DNA of 64,000 bases from Mitsuaria sp. WAJ17. GTDB taxonomy: Bacteria; Pseudomonadota; Gammaproteobacteria; Burkholderiales; Burkholderiaceae_C. This document shows, one piece after another, positions 10,523 through 17,800 of this stretch. The first letter of the stretch is position 1. Every line of letters begins with the position of its first letter. The stretch lies in contig NZ_JACJUG010000010.1 of the NCBI RefSeq assembly GCF_014174515.1, positions 114,011-178,010 of the forward strand. The letters run 5' to 3'. The translations under genes were made by a program, and so were the position numbers. The notes under the pieces were generated by a model, which was not told the origin of the DNA, ran no database searches, and was given only the letters and a program-made list of their open reading frames with translations.

Positions 10523-12097
10523 TCAAGCCCCCCGATTCGCAATGACGGCCATCGCGGCAATTCCGATGGCAAAACAGATGAACAGCAGGCCACCCGCCGA
10601 CCAGAAGCGCAGCATGCTGCGCCGCGACCGCGACACCTCCGCCGGCGTATTGAGGCGGCCGACCACCCCCAGCACAGGCAGCTCGGTCACGTCACGCAGT
10701 TCCAGAGTGTCGTGAAACACCGGGCGCAGTTGGCTGGCGATGAAGGATGTGCCCAGGCCTGCCGCCACCGACAGCCCCCAGGCCGCTGCAAGCAGGACCA
10801 GGCGGTTGGGAGCCACAGGCTGATTGGACGCCCGCGGCGGATCGATCAAACGGAAATCTGCCACCCCGGAAGCGACGTCCAGTTCGCCTGAAATGGCAGC
10901 CGATTCACGACGAGCCACCAGCTCCTCGTAGTTTTTCTTGTGGACAGCGTAGTCCCGGTTCAACTGGGCAGCCTCAGCCTCCAGCTGAGGCGCAGTCTTC
11001 AGTGCGGACAGTGCCTGCTGATAGCGCGCCGAGTACTCACCCACACGCGCCTGCAACTGGGCGACCTGCACCTCGGTAGTTGCCAACATGCGGGACAGTT
11101 CCTGCTGCACCGGAGTCCCCGAGCTGCTGCTGCCGCTGCTGGTGGACCCACTGCTGTTGCGGCGCATGTCGGCCAGTTCGCGCTTCTTCTGCTCCTCAAG
11201 GTCCTTGATCAGCTTGCGGGTCTGGATGACGTCCGGATGCTGATCCGTGAAGCGCTGAAGCAGCACGTCCAGGTTGCGCTTCTGGGCATCGATGCGCGCG
11301 TCCATTTCCGGCATGGCAAAGGCGGAGGGGTCCTGCAGTGCGGCCTGTGCCGCACTGTCCAGGCGGGTACGCTCGGCGGCCAGCTGCTGCTTGGCAGCGC
11401 TGCGTGCGTTCTCAGCTTCGCGCAGCTCCAGGCGTGCGCGGTCCAACTGGTTGCTGAGCTCGCCCAGCCGCGAGGCCGCATCCTTGCCCTCACTGGCAGT
11501 GAGTTCGAGGTTGCGCAGTCGGAATTCCTTCAGCCGTGCCTCGGCTTCCTCCAGCTTGGCCTCGTAGTTCTTGATCTGCTCGTTGATGAAGGTGGTCGCC
11601 GTCGCAGTTTCCTTGCGGCTGGCGCCGAGACTGGATTCGACGAAGATGGACACAAGCGACTGGACGACACGCTTGGCGGTGTCGGGATCCTTGTCGCGAT
11701 AGGACAGCGTATAGAGGTTGTCCTTGGCCGTGCTGCGGATAGACAGCTCGCGCGTCAGCACCTCGATCAGCGCCTCCTGCTGGGCCTTGCTCTGGTTGCC
11801 CAGATCCAGGTCCGCCATGCGGACCAGCTTTTCCATATTGGGACGGCTGATCAGCGTCCGACTCAGCATCTGCACCTGGGTGTCCACATTGGGCTGAACA
11901 GCCAGGCCGCTCATCAGGGGCTTCAAGATGGACTGGGTATCCACGTAGATGCGGGCGCTGGCCTCATACCGATTGGGCAGCAACACGGCCACGAGGACAC
12001 CAAGCGCCCCCACCAGCCAGGCCGCCAGAAGACCGGCCCAACGGTACTTCCACATGCGCCGACCCAACGTCAGCAACTGAGAGAATAACTGTTCCAT
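10523..12097 (-). CDS. XrtA-locus polysaccharide chain-length determinant (Wzz/GNVR type)
   Basis: A 524-residue inner-membrane polysaccharide co-polymerase. One transmembrane helix lies near residues 20-40 (AGLLAAWLVGALGVLVAVLL). A long periplasmic coiled-coil part runs from about 100 to 420, with many Glu/Lys/Ala heptads and a Gly/Ser-rich insert near 325. Further transmembrane segments lie near 440 (LVLLAAAWGLSVAAGLG) and near the C-terminus. It pairs with the separately encoded tyrosine kinase downstream, as in the Wzc-split systems, and sets polymer length. It is the second gene of the operon, 100 bp after the export lipoprotein. Confidence 0.92.
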   Translation of the reverse strand: MEQLFSQLLTLGRRMWKYRWAGLLAAWLVGALGVLVAVLLPNRYEASARIYVDTQSILKPLMSGLAVQPNVDTQVQMLSRTLISRPNMEKLVRMADLDLGNQSKAQQEALIEVLTRELSIRSTAKDNLYTLSYRDKDPDTAKRVVQSLVSIFVESSLGASRKETATATTFINEQIKNYEAKLEEAEARLKEFRLRNLELTASEGKDAASRLGELSNQLDRARLELREAENARSAAKQQLAAERTRLDSAAQAALQDPSAFAMPEMDARIDAQKRNLDVLLQRFTDQHPDVIQTRKLIKDLEEQKKRELADMRRNSSGSTSSGSSSSGTPVQQELSRMLATTEVQVAQLQARVGEYSARYQQALSALKTAPQLEAEAAQLNRDYAVHKKNYEELVARRESAAISGELDVASGVADFRLIDPPRASNQPVAPNRLVLLAAAWGLSVAAGLGTSFIASQLRPVFHDTLELRDVTELPVLGVVGRLNTPAEVSRSRRSMLRFWSAGGLLFICFAIGIAAMAVIANRGA

Positions 12098-12197
12098 TGT
12101 TGTCCGCTTGTCGGAAGCAATCAGCGGTGACCGCCTCTGCGACCACCGCCGTCAAGTTGCGTGCCCGGCCCTGGCGAAACCAAGCCGGCCATGGGGC

Positions 12198-12824
12198 TCA
12201 GAAGAAGCTTTGCGGAATGATGAGGATGTCGCCAGGACGCATCTCGACATTGGCGGACACATCGCCCCGCTTGATGAGGTCCTTGAGGCGCACCGAATAC
12301 TGCTTGTTGCCTTCCGACGAACGCAGGATGGTGGCTTCATTTCCTGCCGCGAAGTCCGTCAGGCCACCCACGGCAATCATCACGTCCAGCAAGGTCATCT
12401 GCTGCTTGTAGGGCAGGAATTGAGGCTTGGCTGCTTCGCCCACCACGCGGATCTGCTCGCTGTAAGGGCCGACAAAGCTCGTCACGATCACGGTGACCAC
12501 CGGATCACGGACATACTTGGACAGCTGCTTCTCGATGTCTCGAGCGACTTCCACCGGGTTCTTGCCCTGGGCGACCAGTTCGTCGATCAGCGGCGTGGCG
12601 ATCTTGCCGTCCGGACGGACGGGCACCGTCATGGACAGCTCGGGGTTGCGCCAAACGATGATGTTCAGGTTGTCCCCGGCACCGATGATGTAGCTGTAAT
12701 TGCCTTCACCCACTTTGGCAGGAGCCTGCGGATACTTGCCGGACGTGGCACAGGCGCCGAGCAGGCCCAGAACCGCGCCGAGCGCGACAACGACGAACCC
12801 ACGCAGGGCAAGGGCTTTGAACAT
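12198..12824 (-). CDS. XrtA-locus polysaccharide export lipoprotein (Wza-like)
   Basis: Started at MFKALALRGF, the protein has 208 residues. A lipoprotein signal ends with lipobox LLGAC, so Cys25 would be the acylated residue. The rest is a polysaccharide-export (Poly_export) domain (YIIGAGDNLNIIVWRNPEL onward), then an SLBB domain around residues 120-205. A ribosome site GAAGGA lies 9-10 bases before the ATG. It should form the outer-membrane exit channel. It is the first gene of the minus-strand operon, with a sigma-54 promoter match about 45 bp upstream. Confidence 0.92.
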   Translation of the reverse strand: MFKALALRGFVVVALGAVLGLLGACATSGKYPQAPAKVGEGNYSYIIGAGDNLNIIVWRNPELSMTVPVRPDGKIATPLIDELVAQGKNPVEVARDIEKQLSKYVRDPVVTVIVTSFVGPYSEQIRVVGEAAKPQFLPYKQQMTLLDVMIAVGGLTDFAAGNEATILRSSEGNKQYSVRLKDLIKRGDVSANVEMRPGDILIIPQSFF

Positions 12825-12865
12825 AGAGCTGTCCTTCTTCGCTGATCTACAGAAAGGGATGACTA

Positions 12866-12881
12866 AGCGCACTGCGTGCCA
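12866..12881 (-). promoter_or_regulatory. Sigma-54 (-24/-12) promoter candidate for the exopolysaccharide operon
   Basis: On the minus strand the sequence reads TGGCACGCAGTGCGCT. The -24 element TGGCACG is a complete match to consensus. The invariant GC of the -12 element sits exactly 12 bp after the first G of -24, but the preceding TT is replaced by GC. Transcription would start near 12,855, about 30 bases before the export lipoprotein ATG. Confidence 0.6.
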
Positions 12882-13072
12882 GGCCAACGCACCCGGCGAG
12901 TCATCATGCCATAGGGGGCGACGACAGCCCGCAAGCATTCCCGCATGCCTCGCCGACACCGGCCACCGCGGGCAGCCGTCGAGGGCCATTTTCCCAGGCG
13001 GAGATTGCACACCACTCGCCGCGGCATGCCCATCCCTCGTATGAGTGCAGCACGCCAGGTACTCACAAGTGC

Positions 13073-13948
13073 TTACGAGTTTGTGCCGCGCAGCACCGGC
13101 CGGATGAACATCATCAGGAGTTTCTGCAAGGGATTGTCATTCCCCCCAGGGCGCCAGGTGTAGCTGAGTTTCTGCCGGTAGGCATCAAACTGCATGGCCC
13201 ACGGCGCAGGACGCAGCTCACCCCGCCCCAGCAGCACCTTCAGTACCGAAGTCCCCATCATGCCGGCGCAGAGGTCACAGGCCATCATGGTCGAGGGCCC
13301 TTTTCGTTCGGCGAAATTGACGGCCAGCGGCTCCACAAGATAAGGGCGCTGCAGCATGGCGGGAGACAGCCCTGCGATAAAGCGGGCATATTGTTCCTGG
13401 CGCGGCTGGCCATCAACCTTGAAATACTCCTCAAAACTCATGGCTCCAGGCTTGAAATACAGCAGCGCCACACCCATCCCCAGCGGAGCAGCCGTCAGCG
13501 CCGGAATTCCGCGGCGCGCGCATTCAGCAAAGAGCAGGCGGCGCGCATCCACGGCAAAGAAGTCGATGCCATCAACATAGACATCCACACCGTCTAGGAA
13601 AGCTACGACGTTAGCCTCGGTGACCCCCTGATCGAAGCAGCGAACATCGGCCTCGGGATTGATGCTTCGTACCATCTCGCCCATCACCTGGACCTTGGGC
13701 CTGCCGATCGTCTCCATGGAAGAGCCGACCTGGCGATTGAAGTTGTGCACCTCGAACTCATCGAAATCTGCCAGACGGAAGCCCCCGAGCCCCAGGCGGG
13801 CAAGCGTCAGGGCGTGTGCACCACCCACCCCGCCCTGCCCTGCGATGGCCACGGTGGACCGCCTCAATTTCTGCTGCTCAGCTTCAGTCACCCATCCGAT
13901 ATTTCGGGAAAAGGCCTTGCTGTAATCGAATCCGGAGTGTTCTTGCAT
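13073..13948 (-). CDS. ThiF/MoeB-type E1-like adenylyltransferase
   Basis: A 291-residue protein from the ATG at 13,948, which has a good ribosome site (AGGGAAG). A TTG 8 codons upstream is less likely. The nucleotide-binding loop is GQGGVGG (residues 37-43). DEFEVHNFNRQ (63-73) carries the arginine finger of the E1/ThiF/MoeB fold, and Asp129 in DGIDFF fits the magnesium site. A CxxC (Cys224, Cys227) near the end could hold zinc or act as the thiol. E1-like proteins adenylate a protein C-terminus or a small acid. No ubiquitin-like or ThiS/MoaD partner is encoded nearby. A divergently transcribed nitroreductase is its neighbour. The substrate is unknown. Confidence 0.85.
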   Translation of the reverse strand: MQEHSGFDYSKAFSRNIGWVTEAEQQKLRRSTVAIAGQGGVGGAHALTLARLGLGGFRLADFDEFEVHNFNRQVGSSMETIGRPKVQVMGEMVRSINPEADVRCFDQGVTEANVVAFLDGVDVYVDGIDFFAVDARRLLFAECARRGIPALTAAPLGMGVALLYFKPGAMSFEEYFKVDGQPRQEQYARFIAGLSPAMLQRPYLVEPLAVNFAERKGPSTMMACDLCAGMMGTSVLKVLLGRGELRPAPWAMQFDAYRQKLSYTWRPGGNDNPLQKLLMMFIRPVLRGTNS

Positions 13949-14116
13949 ATGCTCTTCCCTGATGTTCTTCAATGATCACCCAGCGCCGAAGGCTTCCCTT
14001 GTTGCATTCTGCGCCCGGCATTTGGACCATCCATCGCACCCGCCAGTTTGCGCCAATCTTCGGAAGCTATGTCAAGATTCCAGAAGACCCGGCAATTCGC
14101 CAACAGGGAGACTTGA

Positions 14117-15187
14117 ATGACCGAGCCCGATATGCTGGACCGTTTGATGGACATGGCCCGATGGGCCCCAAGCGGAGACAACACCCAGCCCTGGCGCTTC
14201 GAAAGGCTCGGCGAGCGGCAGCTGCGTGTCCATGGCTTCGATACGCGCGACCATTGCGTCTATGACCTGGACGGCCATCCCAGCCAAATCAGTTTCGGCA
14301 CCTGGCTGGAGACCTTCTCGATCGCGGCAGCCAGCCAGGGCTGGCGCATGGACATCGACCGCATGGATTTCAGTAACGAAGCTCGTCCGCGCTTCGACGT
14401 CAGCATCCATCCCGCCGATGCCCCGAGCCAGCAGGAGCTGGCAGCCCAGATCGCGAAGCGCAGCGTGCAACGACGCCCGCTGCATCGCACCCCCCTCACT
14501 GAGCAGGAGAAATCTGCGCTGCAGACCTGCCTCCCAGAGGGCATGACCGTCCATTGGCTCGACCAGGGCTTCGACAGGCTGAAAACCGCCAAACTGCTGT
14601 TTCATTCCGCCAAGTTGCGGCTGACCATCGAGGAAGCCTACGAAGTCCACCGGGACATCATTGAATGGCACGCGCAATTCAGTGCCGACAAAGTCCCCGA
14701 CCAGGCGCTTGGCGCGAATCCGGGCACGGTGCTGCTGATGCGCCAGGTAATGAAGAGCTGGCAGCGTGTCAAGTTTTTCAACACCTTTCTAGCGGGAACC
14801 TGGGCGCCACGCATCGAACTCGATTTCGTGCCGTCCATCTGCTGCGCCGCGCATTTCGTGATTCACGCAGGCAGCCCCGCGCATGAGCCACAGGACTATG
14901 TTGCGGCCGGGCGCGCCATTCAGCGATTCTGGCTTCAGGCCAGCGCACTGCGACTACAACTGCAACCTGAAGTAACCCCATTGGTATTCAGCAGGTATTC
15001 ACGCGAGTCACGCGTCTTCTCTCGATCTGCGCATGCCATGCCCATGGCCCACGATATCCGCGCCCGCCTGGAGCGGCTACTTGGCGCAGATCTGGCTGAA
15101 CGGGCGGTCTTCATGGGCCGCTTGGGTCATGGACCTGCAGCACAAGCACGCTCGATTCGGAAGCCCTTGTCATCACTGCGTGCCTGA
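14117..15187 (+). CDS. Nitroreductase-family (Acg-like) FMN oxidoreductase
   Basis: A 356-residue protein that opens with MARWAPSGDNTQPWRF, the FMN-phosphate-binding start of nitroreductases (Arg, Ser and Asn contacts). Its length is above the usual 200-220 residues and closer to Acg-type or ThiF-partner members. A good ribosome site (GGGAG) lies 9 bases before the ATG. It is divergent from the ThiF-like gene across a 168-bp control region. ThiF and nitroreductase domains also occur fused in some actinobacterial proteins, which supports a shared pathway. The C-terminal about 40 residues are basic. The redox substrate is unknown. Confidence 0.8.
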   Translation: MTEPDMLDRLMDMARWAPSGDNTQPWRFERLGERQLRVHGFDTRDHCVYDLDGHPSQISFGTWLETFSIAAASQGWRMDIDRMDFSNEARPRFDVSIHPADAPSQQELAAQIAKRSVQRRPLHRTPLTEQEKSALQTCLPEGMTVHWLDQGFDRLKTAKLLFHSAKLRLTIEEAYEVHRDIIEWHAQFSADKVPDQALGANPGTVLLMRQVMKSWQRVKFFNTFLAGTWAPRIELDFVPSICCAAHFVIHAGSPAHEPQDYVAAGRAIQRFWLQASALRLQLQPEVTPLVFSRYSRESRVFSRSAHAMPMAHDIRARLERLLGADLAERAVFMGRLGHGPAAQARSIRKPLSSLRA

Positions 15188-15292
15188 ACCCTCCTTGAGG
15201 GCTTGTCGGCGCACTTTACATCCCACACCCCAATGGCCCCCCTCCCAAAAATATGAGTGAACAAGCCATTGAATTTATTGATGTTTTTTCCA

Positions 15293-15310
15293 TTGGCACA
15301 GGGATTGCAA
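15293..15310 (+). promoter_or_regulatory. Sigma-54 (-24/-12) promoter of the PEP-CTERM gene
   Basis: TTGGCACAGGGATTGCAA matches the RpoN consensus TGGCACGNNNNTTGCA at 11 of 12 defined positions. GG (15,295-15,296) and GC (15,307-15,308) have the required 12-bp spacing. It would place the start near 15,320, giving a leader of about 55 bases to the ATG at 15,376. Confidence 0.85.
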
Positions 15311-15375
15311 GTAAGACCGCAGGCGGCTCAGCGACTCGCAAGCTGACCAACCTGAAACAAGGAATGGAGAGAAAT

Positions 15376-16188
15376 ATGAACTTCAAGCACTTTGTGCGCA
15401 CCGCAGCCGCTGCAGCCCTGGTCGCAGCCAGTGCCTCGGCTTCCGCAGGCTATGTGGTGCTGGATGGCTGGCAGCTGCAGACGCCCACCACCAGCACCCC
15501 CAACATCGGTCGCCTGAATCTGACCAGCGGCACCGCCGTGGTTGAGCAGCAGGTGAACGGCCTGGGTCAGGCTTTCGTGGGCGCCAAGTTCACGGAAACC
15601 GGCTCGATCTACTCGCTGACCTATACCAAGGAAAACGTGACCGGCGGCGGTGACTTTGGTGCTCCCAGCATGCTGGGCGACATGCTGACCATCTCGTTCT
15701 CGAACGTGGCCGGCAAGGTCGTGGCTCTGAACCCGGGCGGCGGCTTCAAGTACCAGTTCACGTCGGGCACCTTCATGATGTCCGGCCTCGGTGGTGCCTA
15801 CGCTTCCGGCTCCATCGTCGGCCTGGGCGGCAACGCCTCGTCGACCGCCGTGATCGGTGGCTTCAACGGCGACTCCACCCTGCTGGCCATGGTGCTGAAC
15901 ACGCTGAACCCCAGCTTCGCTATCAAGGACAGCCTGGGCAACAACCTGGCTGCTGATATGGCCATGGGCAAGGTGCTGTTCCAAGCCGTGACCAACAACA
16001 ACACCACGGGCTTCCTGGGCACCGGCGCTTGCTCCTTCGACGCCACCAAGGTTTGCTCCAAGGTGACCGTGGCTTCCGGTGGCGATGCCTACCTGGTGCG
16101 TGACATCCCCGAGCCCGCAAGCATCGCCCTGGCTGGCGTCGCTCTGCTGGGTCTGGGCGTGGCTCGTCGTCGCAGCGCCAAGAAGTAA
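15376..16188 (+). CDS. PEP-CTERM sorting-domain protein
   Basis: A 270-residue exported protein started at MNFKHFVRTAAAAAL, with the ribosome site GGAGAG just upstream. A Sec signal peptide ends near ASASAG. The middle is Gly/Ser/Thr/Asn-rich with beta-strand character and two cysteines near residues 219 and 227, and resembles no enzyme I recognise. The end is a textbook exosortase tail: IPEPASIALAG, a hydrophobic helix, then RRR. It should be cleaved and anchored or released by XrtA, probably into the extracellular matrix. It has its own sigma-54 promoter and a terminator. A start 41 codons upstream would lie before the promoter and is rejected. Confidence 0.93.
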   Translation: MNFKHFVRTAAAAALVAASASASAGYVVLDGWQLQTPTTSTPNIGRLNLTSGTAVVEQQVNGLGQAFVGAKFTETGSIYSLTYTKENVTGGGDFGAPSMLGDMLTISFSNVAGKVVALNPGGGFKYQFTSGTFMMSGLGGAYASGSIVGLGGNASSTAVIGGFNGDSTLLAMVLNTLNPSFAIKDSLGNNLAADMAMGKVLFQAVTNNNTTGFLGTGACSFDATKVCSKVTVASGGDAYLVRDIPEPASIALAGVALLGLGVARRRSAKK

Positions 16189-16206
16189 TCAGCTTCGCTG
16201 ACCAAG

Positions 16207-16234
16207 AAAAGGGGTGCCGATGGCACCCCTTTTT
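16207..16234. terminator. Bidirectional rho-independent terminator between convergent genes
   Basis: GGGGTGCC, a 3-base loop and GGCACCCC form an 8-bp perfect stem flanked by AAAA on the left and TTTTT on the right. It can stop both the PEP-CTERM transcript and the acyltransferase transcript coming from the other side. Confidence 0.9.
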
Positions 16235-16406
16235 CATTGACGTTCAGCCGCTGAACTCCACAGGCCCGTGTGCACCACTGTCTACACCGGCCAACAGGCA
16301 CCCGGCACGCGGTGCCACGACTCAGCAGCGCCCTGCTAACACGCAACACAAGGTTGTGCCGCGAGCAAGCCCTGCCCCGTTTGTGGGGGCAAGGGTTCCG
16401 GACAAT

Positions 16407-17696
16407 TCACAAGTCCCGATGCGTCTGCCCGGTTTCGAAGGCAGCTACGCAGTTGCGCCAGGGCGCATCGGCTTCGTCCACCAGTTTGAAACCGAAGAAG
16501 CGTCCTTGTTCTCCTTCGCGCTTGCGCACAACCTGCGCTCGCAACCTGGCGCGCTCATGTTCGCCCAGATCGACCACCACATCCCCGACAGCCTCCAGGG
16601 GTAAGTCATTTCCGCAACGAGCCTGGAAGCCGGCCGCGGAGATCTCGATGATGTCCAACACACAGACGCGCTCGCCGGTGGCGGACACCAGTCGCATTTC
16701 CGCAGGGCAACGAATCGAATACCGCTGATGCTGTCGGAGCGGGTGATGCTCAAGCGCCTGCCCGGCCAGCATGGGCAGCACCTGGCGGTACTCAGCGGTG
16801 TTGTAGATGGACCAGAGCAAAGCCTTCTTGCGGTCGTCCAGGTTTTGCAGGACAGGACTGCGCGTATTGAAAAAATGGTCCAGCAATGCGGGCGTCAGCA
16901 CCGGATCGTTGGTCGTGAAATAGCGCCGGCTGGGTAGCAAGATGTTGTCCAGCGACTGGCGGTAGAAGAAGTGGTGGAGGTTCTTGCGCGGTGGTCGGAA
17001 CTGGTACACCGCCCGAAACAGTGCTTCCGATTGGCTGAGGTCCAGAGTCGCTCCCACCGCCGGAGCACCGTTCGCAAAATCATAGGCATCGACGGTGTGA
17101 GCCTGCAGGCGCTCGAAGAACAGCAGGGCTTCGTACAGTTCGATCTTGTCAGGATTGACCGCAATGACCAGATGCCGGGTATCGAAATACTCGGTGCAGT
17201 ACTGGTGCATGAATTTCATGAGGGGGAACAGCACCGCCCCACCGGTTTTGCGGAAATCCGGGTGCACGGCAAGTGCAGAAATCTCGGCGATGTTGCCGCG
17301 CTTGCGCCGAACCCCGGCAAGATCGAACACGCTTTGAAGCGGGAACCCAAAGACCCCCTCGCGAATCATGGAGATCGTCCCCACGACCCGACCGTCCCAC
17401 TTTGCGCAAATGGTGGTGGTGGTCGGGAGCGCGTGATAGATCGTGATGCGCATGCCGGAGGGGTCTGGCTTCATGAAGCCGGCAGCCACATAGGCATCAT
17501 GAAGAATGCGGAAGCAGGCTTCCAACTCTTCCTGGGTTTCGGCAATCTTCAGTTGCAGCCGGGCGTCCGGCTGCGGGTCGCAATCCACCATGCGGCGATA
17601 GATCGCAAATCTCCAGTCCCAGGGCAGTCCGGCGAACAAGGCACGCAGGCCTGTATGCAGACGTTTGCGCAGACTTGATCGCTTGATGGCGGCCAT
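16407..17696 (-). CDS. PEP-CTERM/exosortase-associated FeeM-like acyltransferase with C-terminal PilZ domain
   Basis: A 429-residue protein. Residues about 45-260 look like the N-acyl amino acid synthase/autoinducer-synthase GNAT fold (EACFRILHDAYVAAGF, WDGRVVGTISMI, AEISALAVHPDFRKTGGAVLFPL). The last about 105 residues form a PilZ-like domain: RYSIR (325-329) gives the RxxxR motif, and EISAAG near 352-356 stands where (D/N)xSxxG is expected. PilZ domains bind cyclic di-GMP, so acyl transfer may respond to that messenger. An acyl-ACP or acyl-CoA donor is likely and the acceptor is unknown. A sigma-54 promoter match lies about 53-68 bp upstream. Confidence 0.85.
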   Translation of the reverse strand: MAAIKRSSLRKRLHTGLRALFAGLPWDWRFAIYRRMVDCDPQPDARLQLKIAETQEELEACFRILHDAYVAAGFMKPDPSGMRITIYHALPTTTTICAKWDGRVVGTISMIREGVFGFPLQSVFDLAGVRRKRGNIAEISALAVHPDFRKTGGAVLFPLMKFMHQYCTEYFDTRHLVIAVNPDKIELYEALLFFERLQAHTVDAYDFANGAPAVGATLDLSQSEALFRAVYQFRPPRKNLHHFFYRQSLDNILLPSRRYFTTNDPVLTPALLDHFFNTRSPVLQNLDDRKKALLWSIYNTAEYRQVLPMLAGQALEHHPLRQHQRYSIRCPAEMRLVSATGERVCVLDIIEISAAGFQARCGNDLPLEAVGDVVVDLGEHERARLRAQVVRKREGEQGRFFGFKLVDEADAPWRNCVAAFETGQTHRDL

Positions 17697-17748
17697 GAAC
17701 GTACCTCCCTGCCAAGCCTCGTCGAGGCCTGAGGCTGATGCAGCTTAC

Positions 17749-17764
17749 TGCAAGAAGGCCGCCA
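17749..17764 (-). promoter_or_regulatory. Sigma-54 promoter candidate for the acyltransferase gene
   Basis: The minus strand reads TGGCGGCCTTCTTGCA. The -24 TGGC and the -12 TTGCA are intact and the GG-to-GC spacing is exact. Positions 5-7 of the -24 element deviate from consensus. It would start transcription near 17,739, about 43 bases before the ATG. Confidence 0.6.
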
Positions 17765-17800
17765 GGAGCGCGATCTACTCTTGCCCGCCGCTTCGCTATT

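Noticed and set aside
14023..14038. A sigma-54-like element before the nitroreductase gene (TGGACCATCCATCGCA)
   Set aside because: Spacing is correct but three or four defined positions mismatch. This is within what chance would give in 168 bp.
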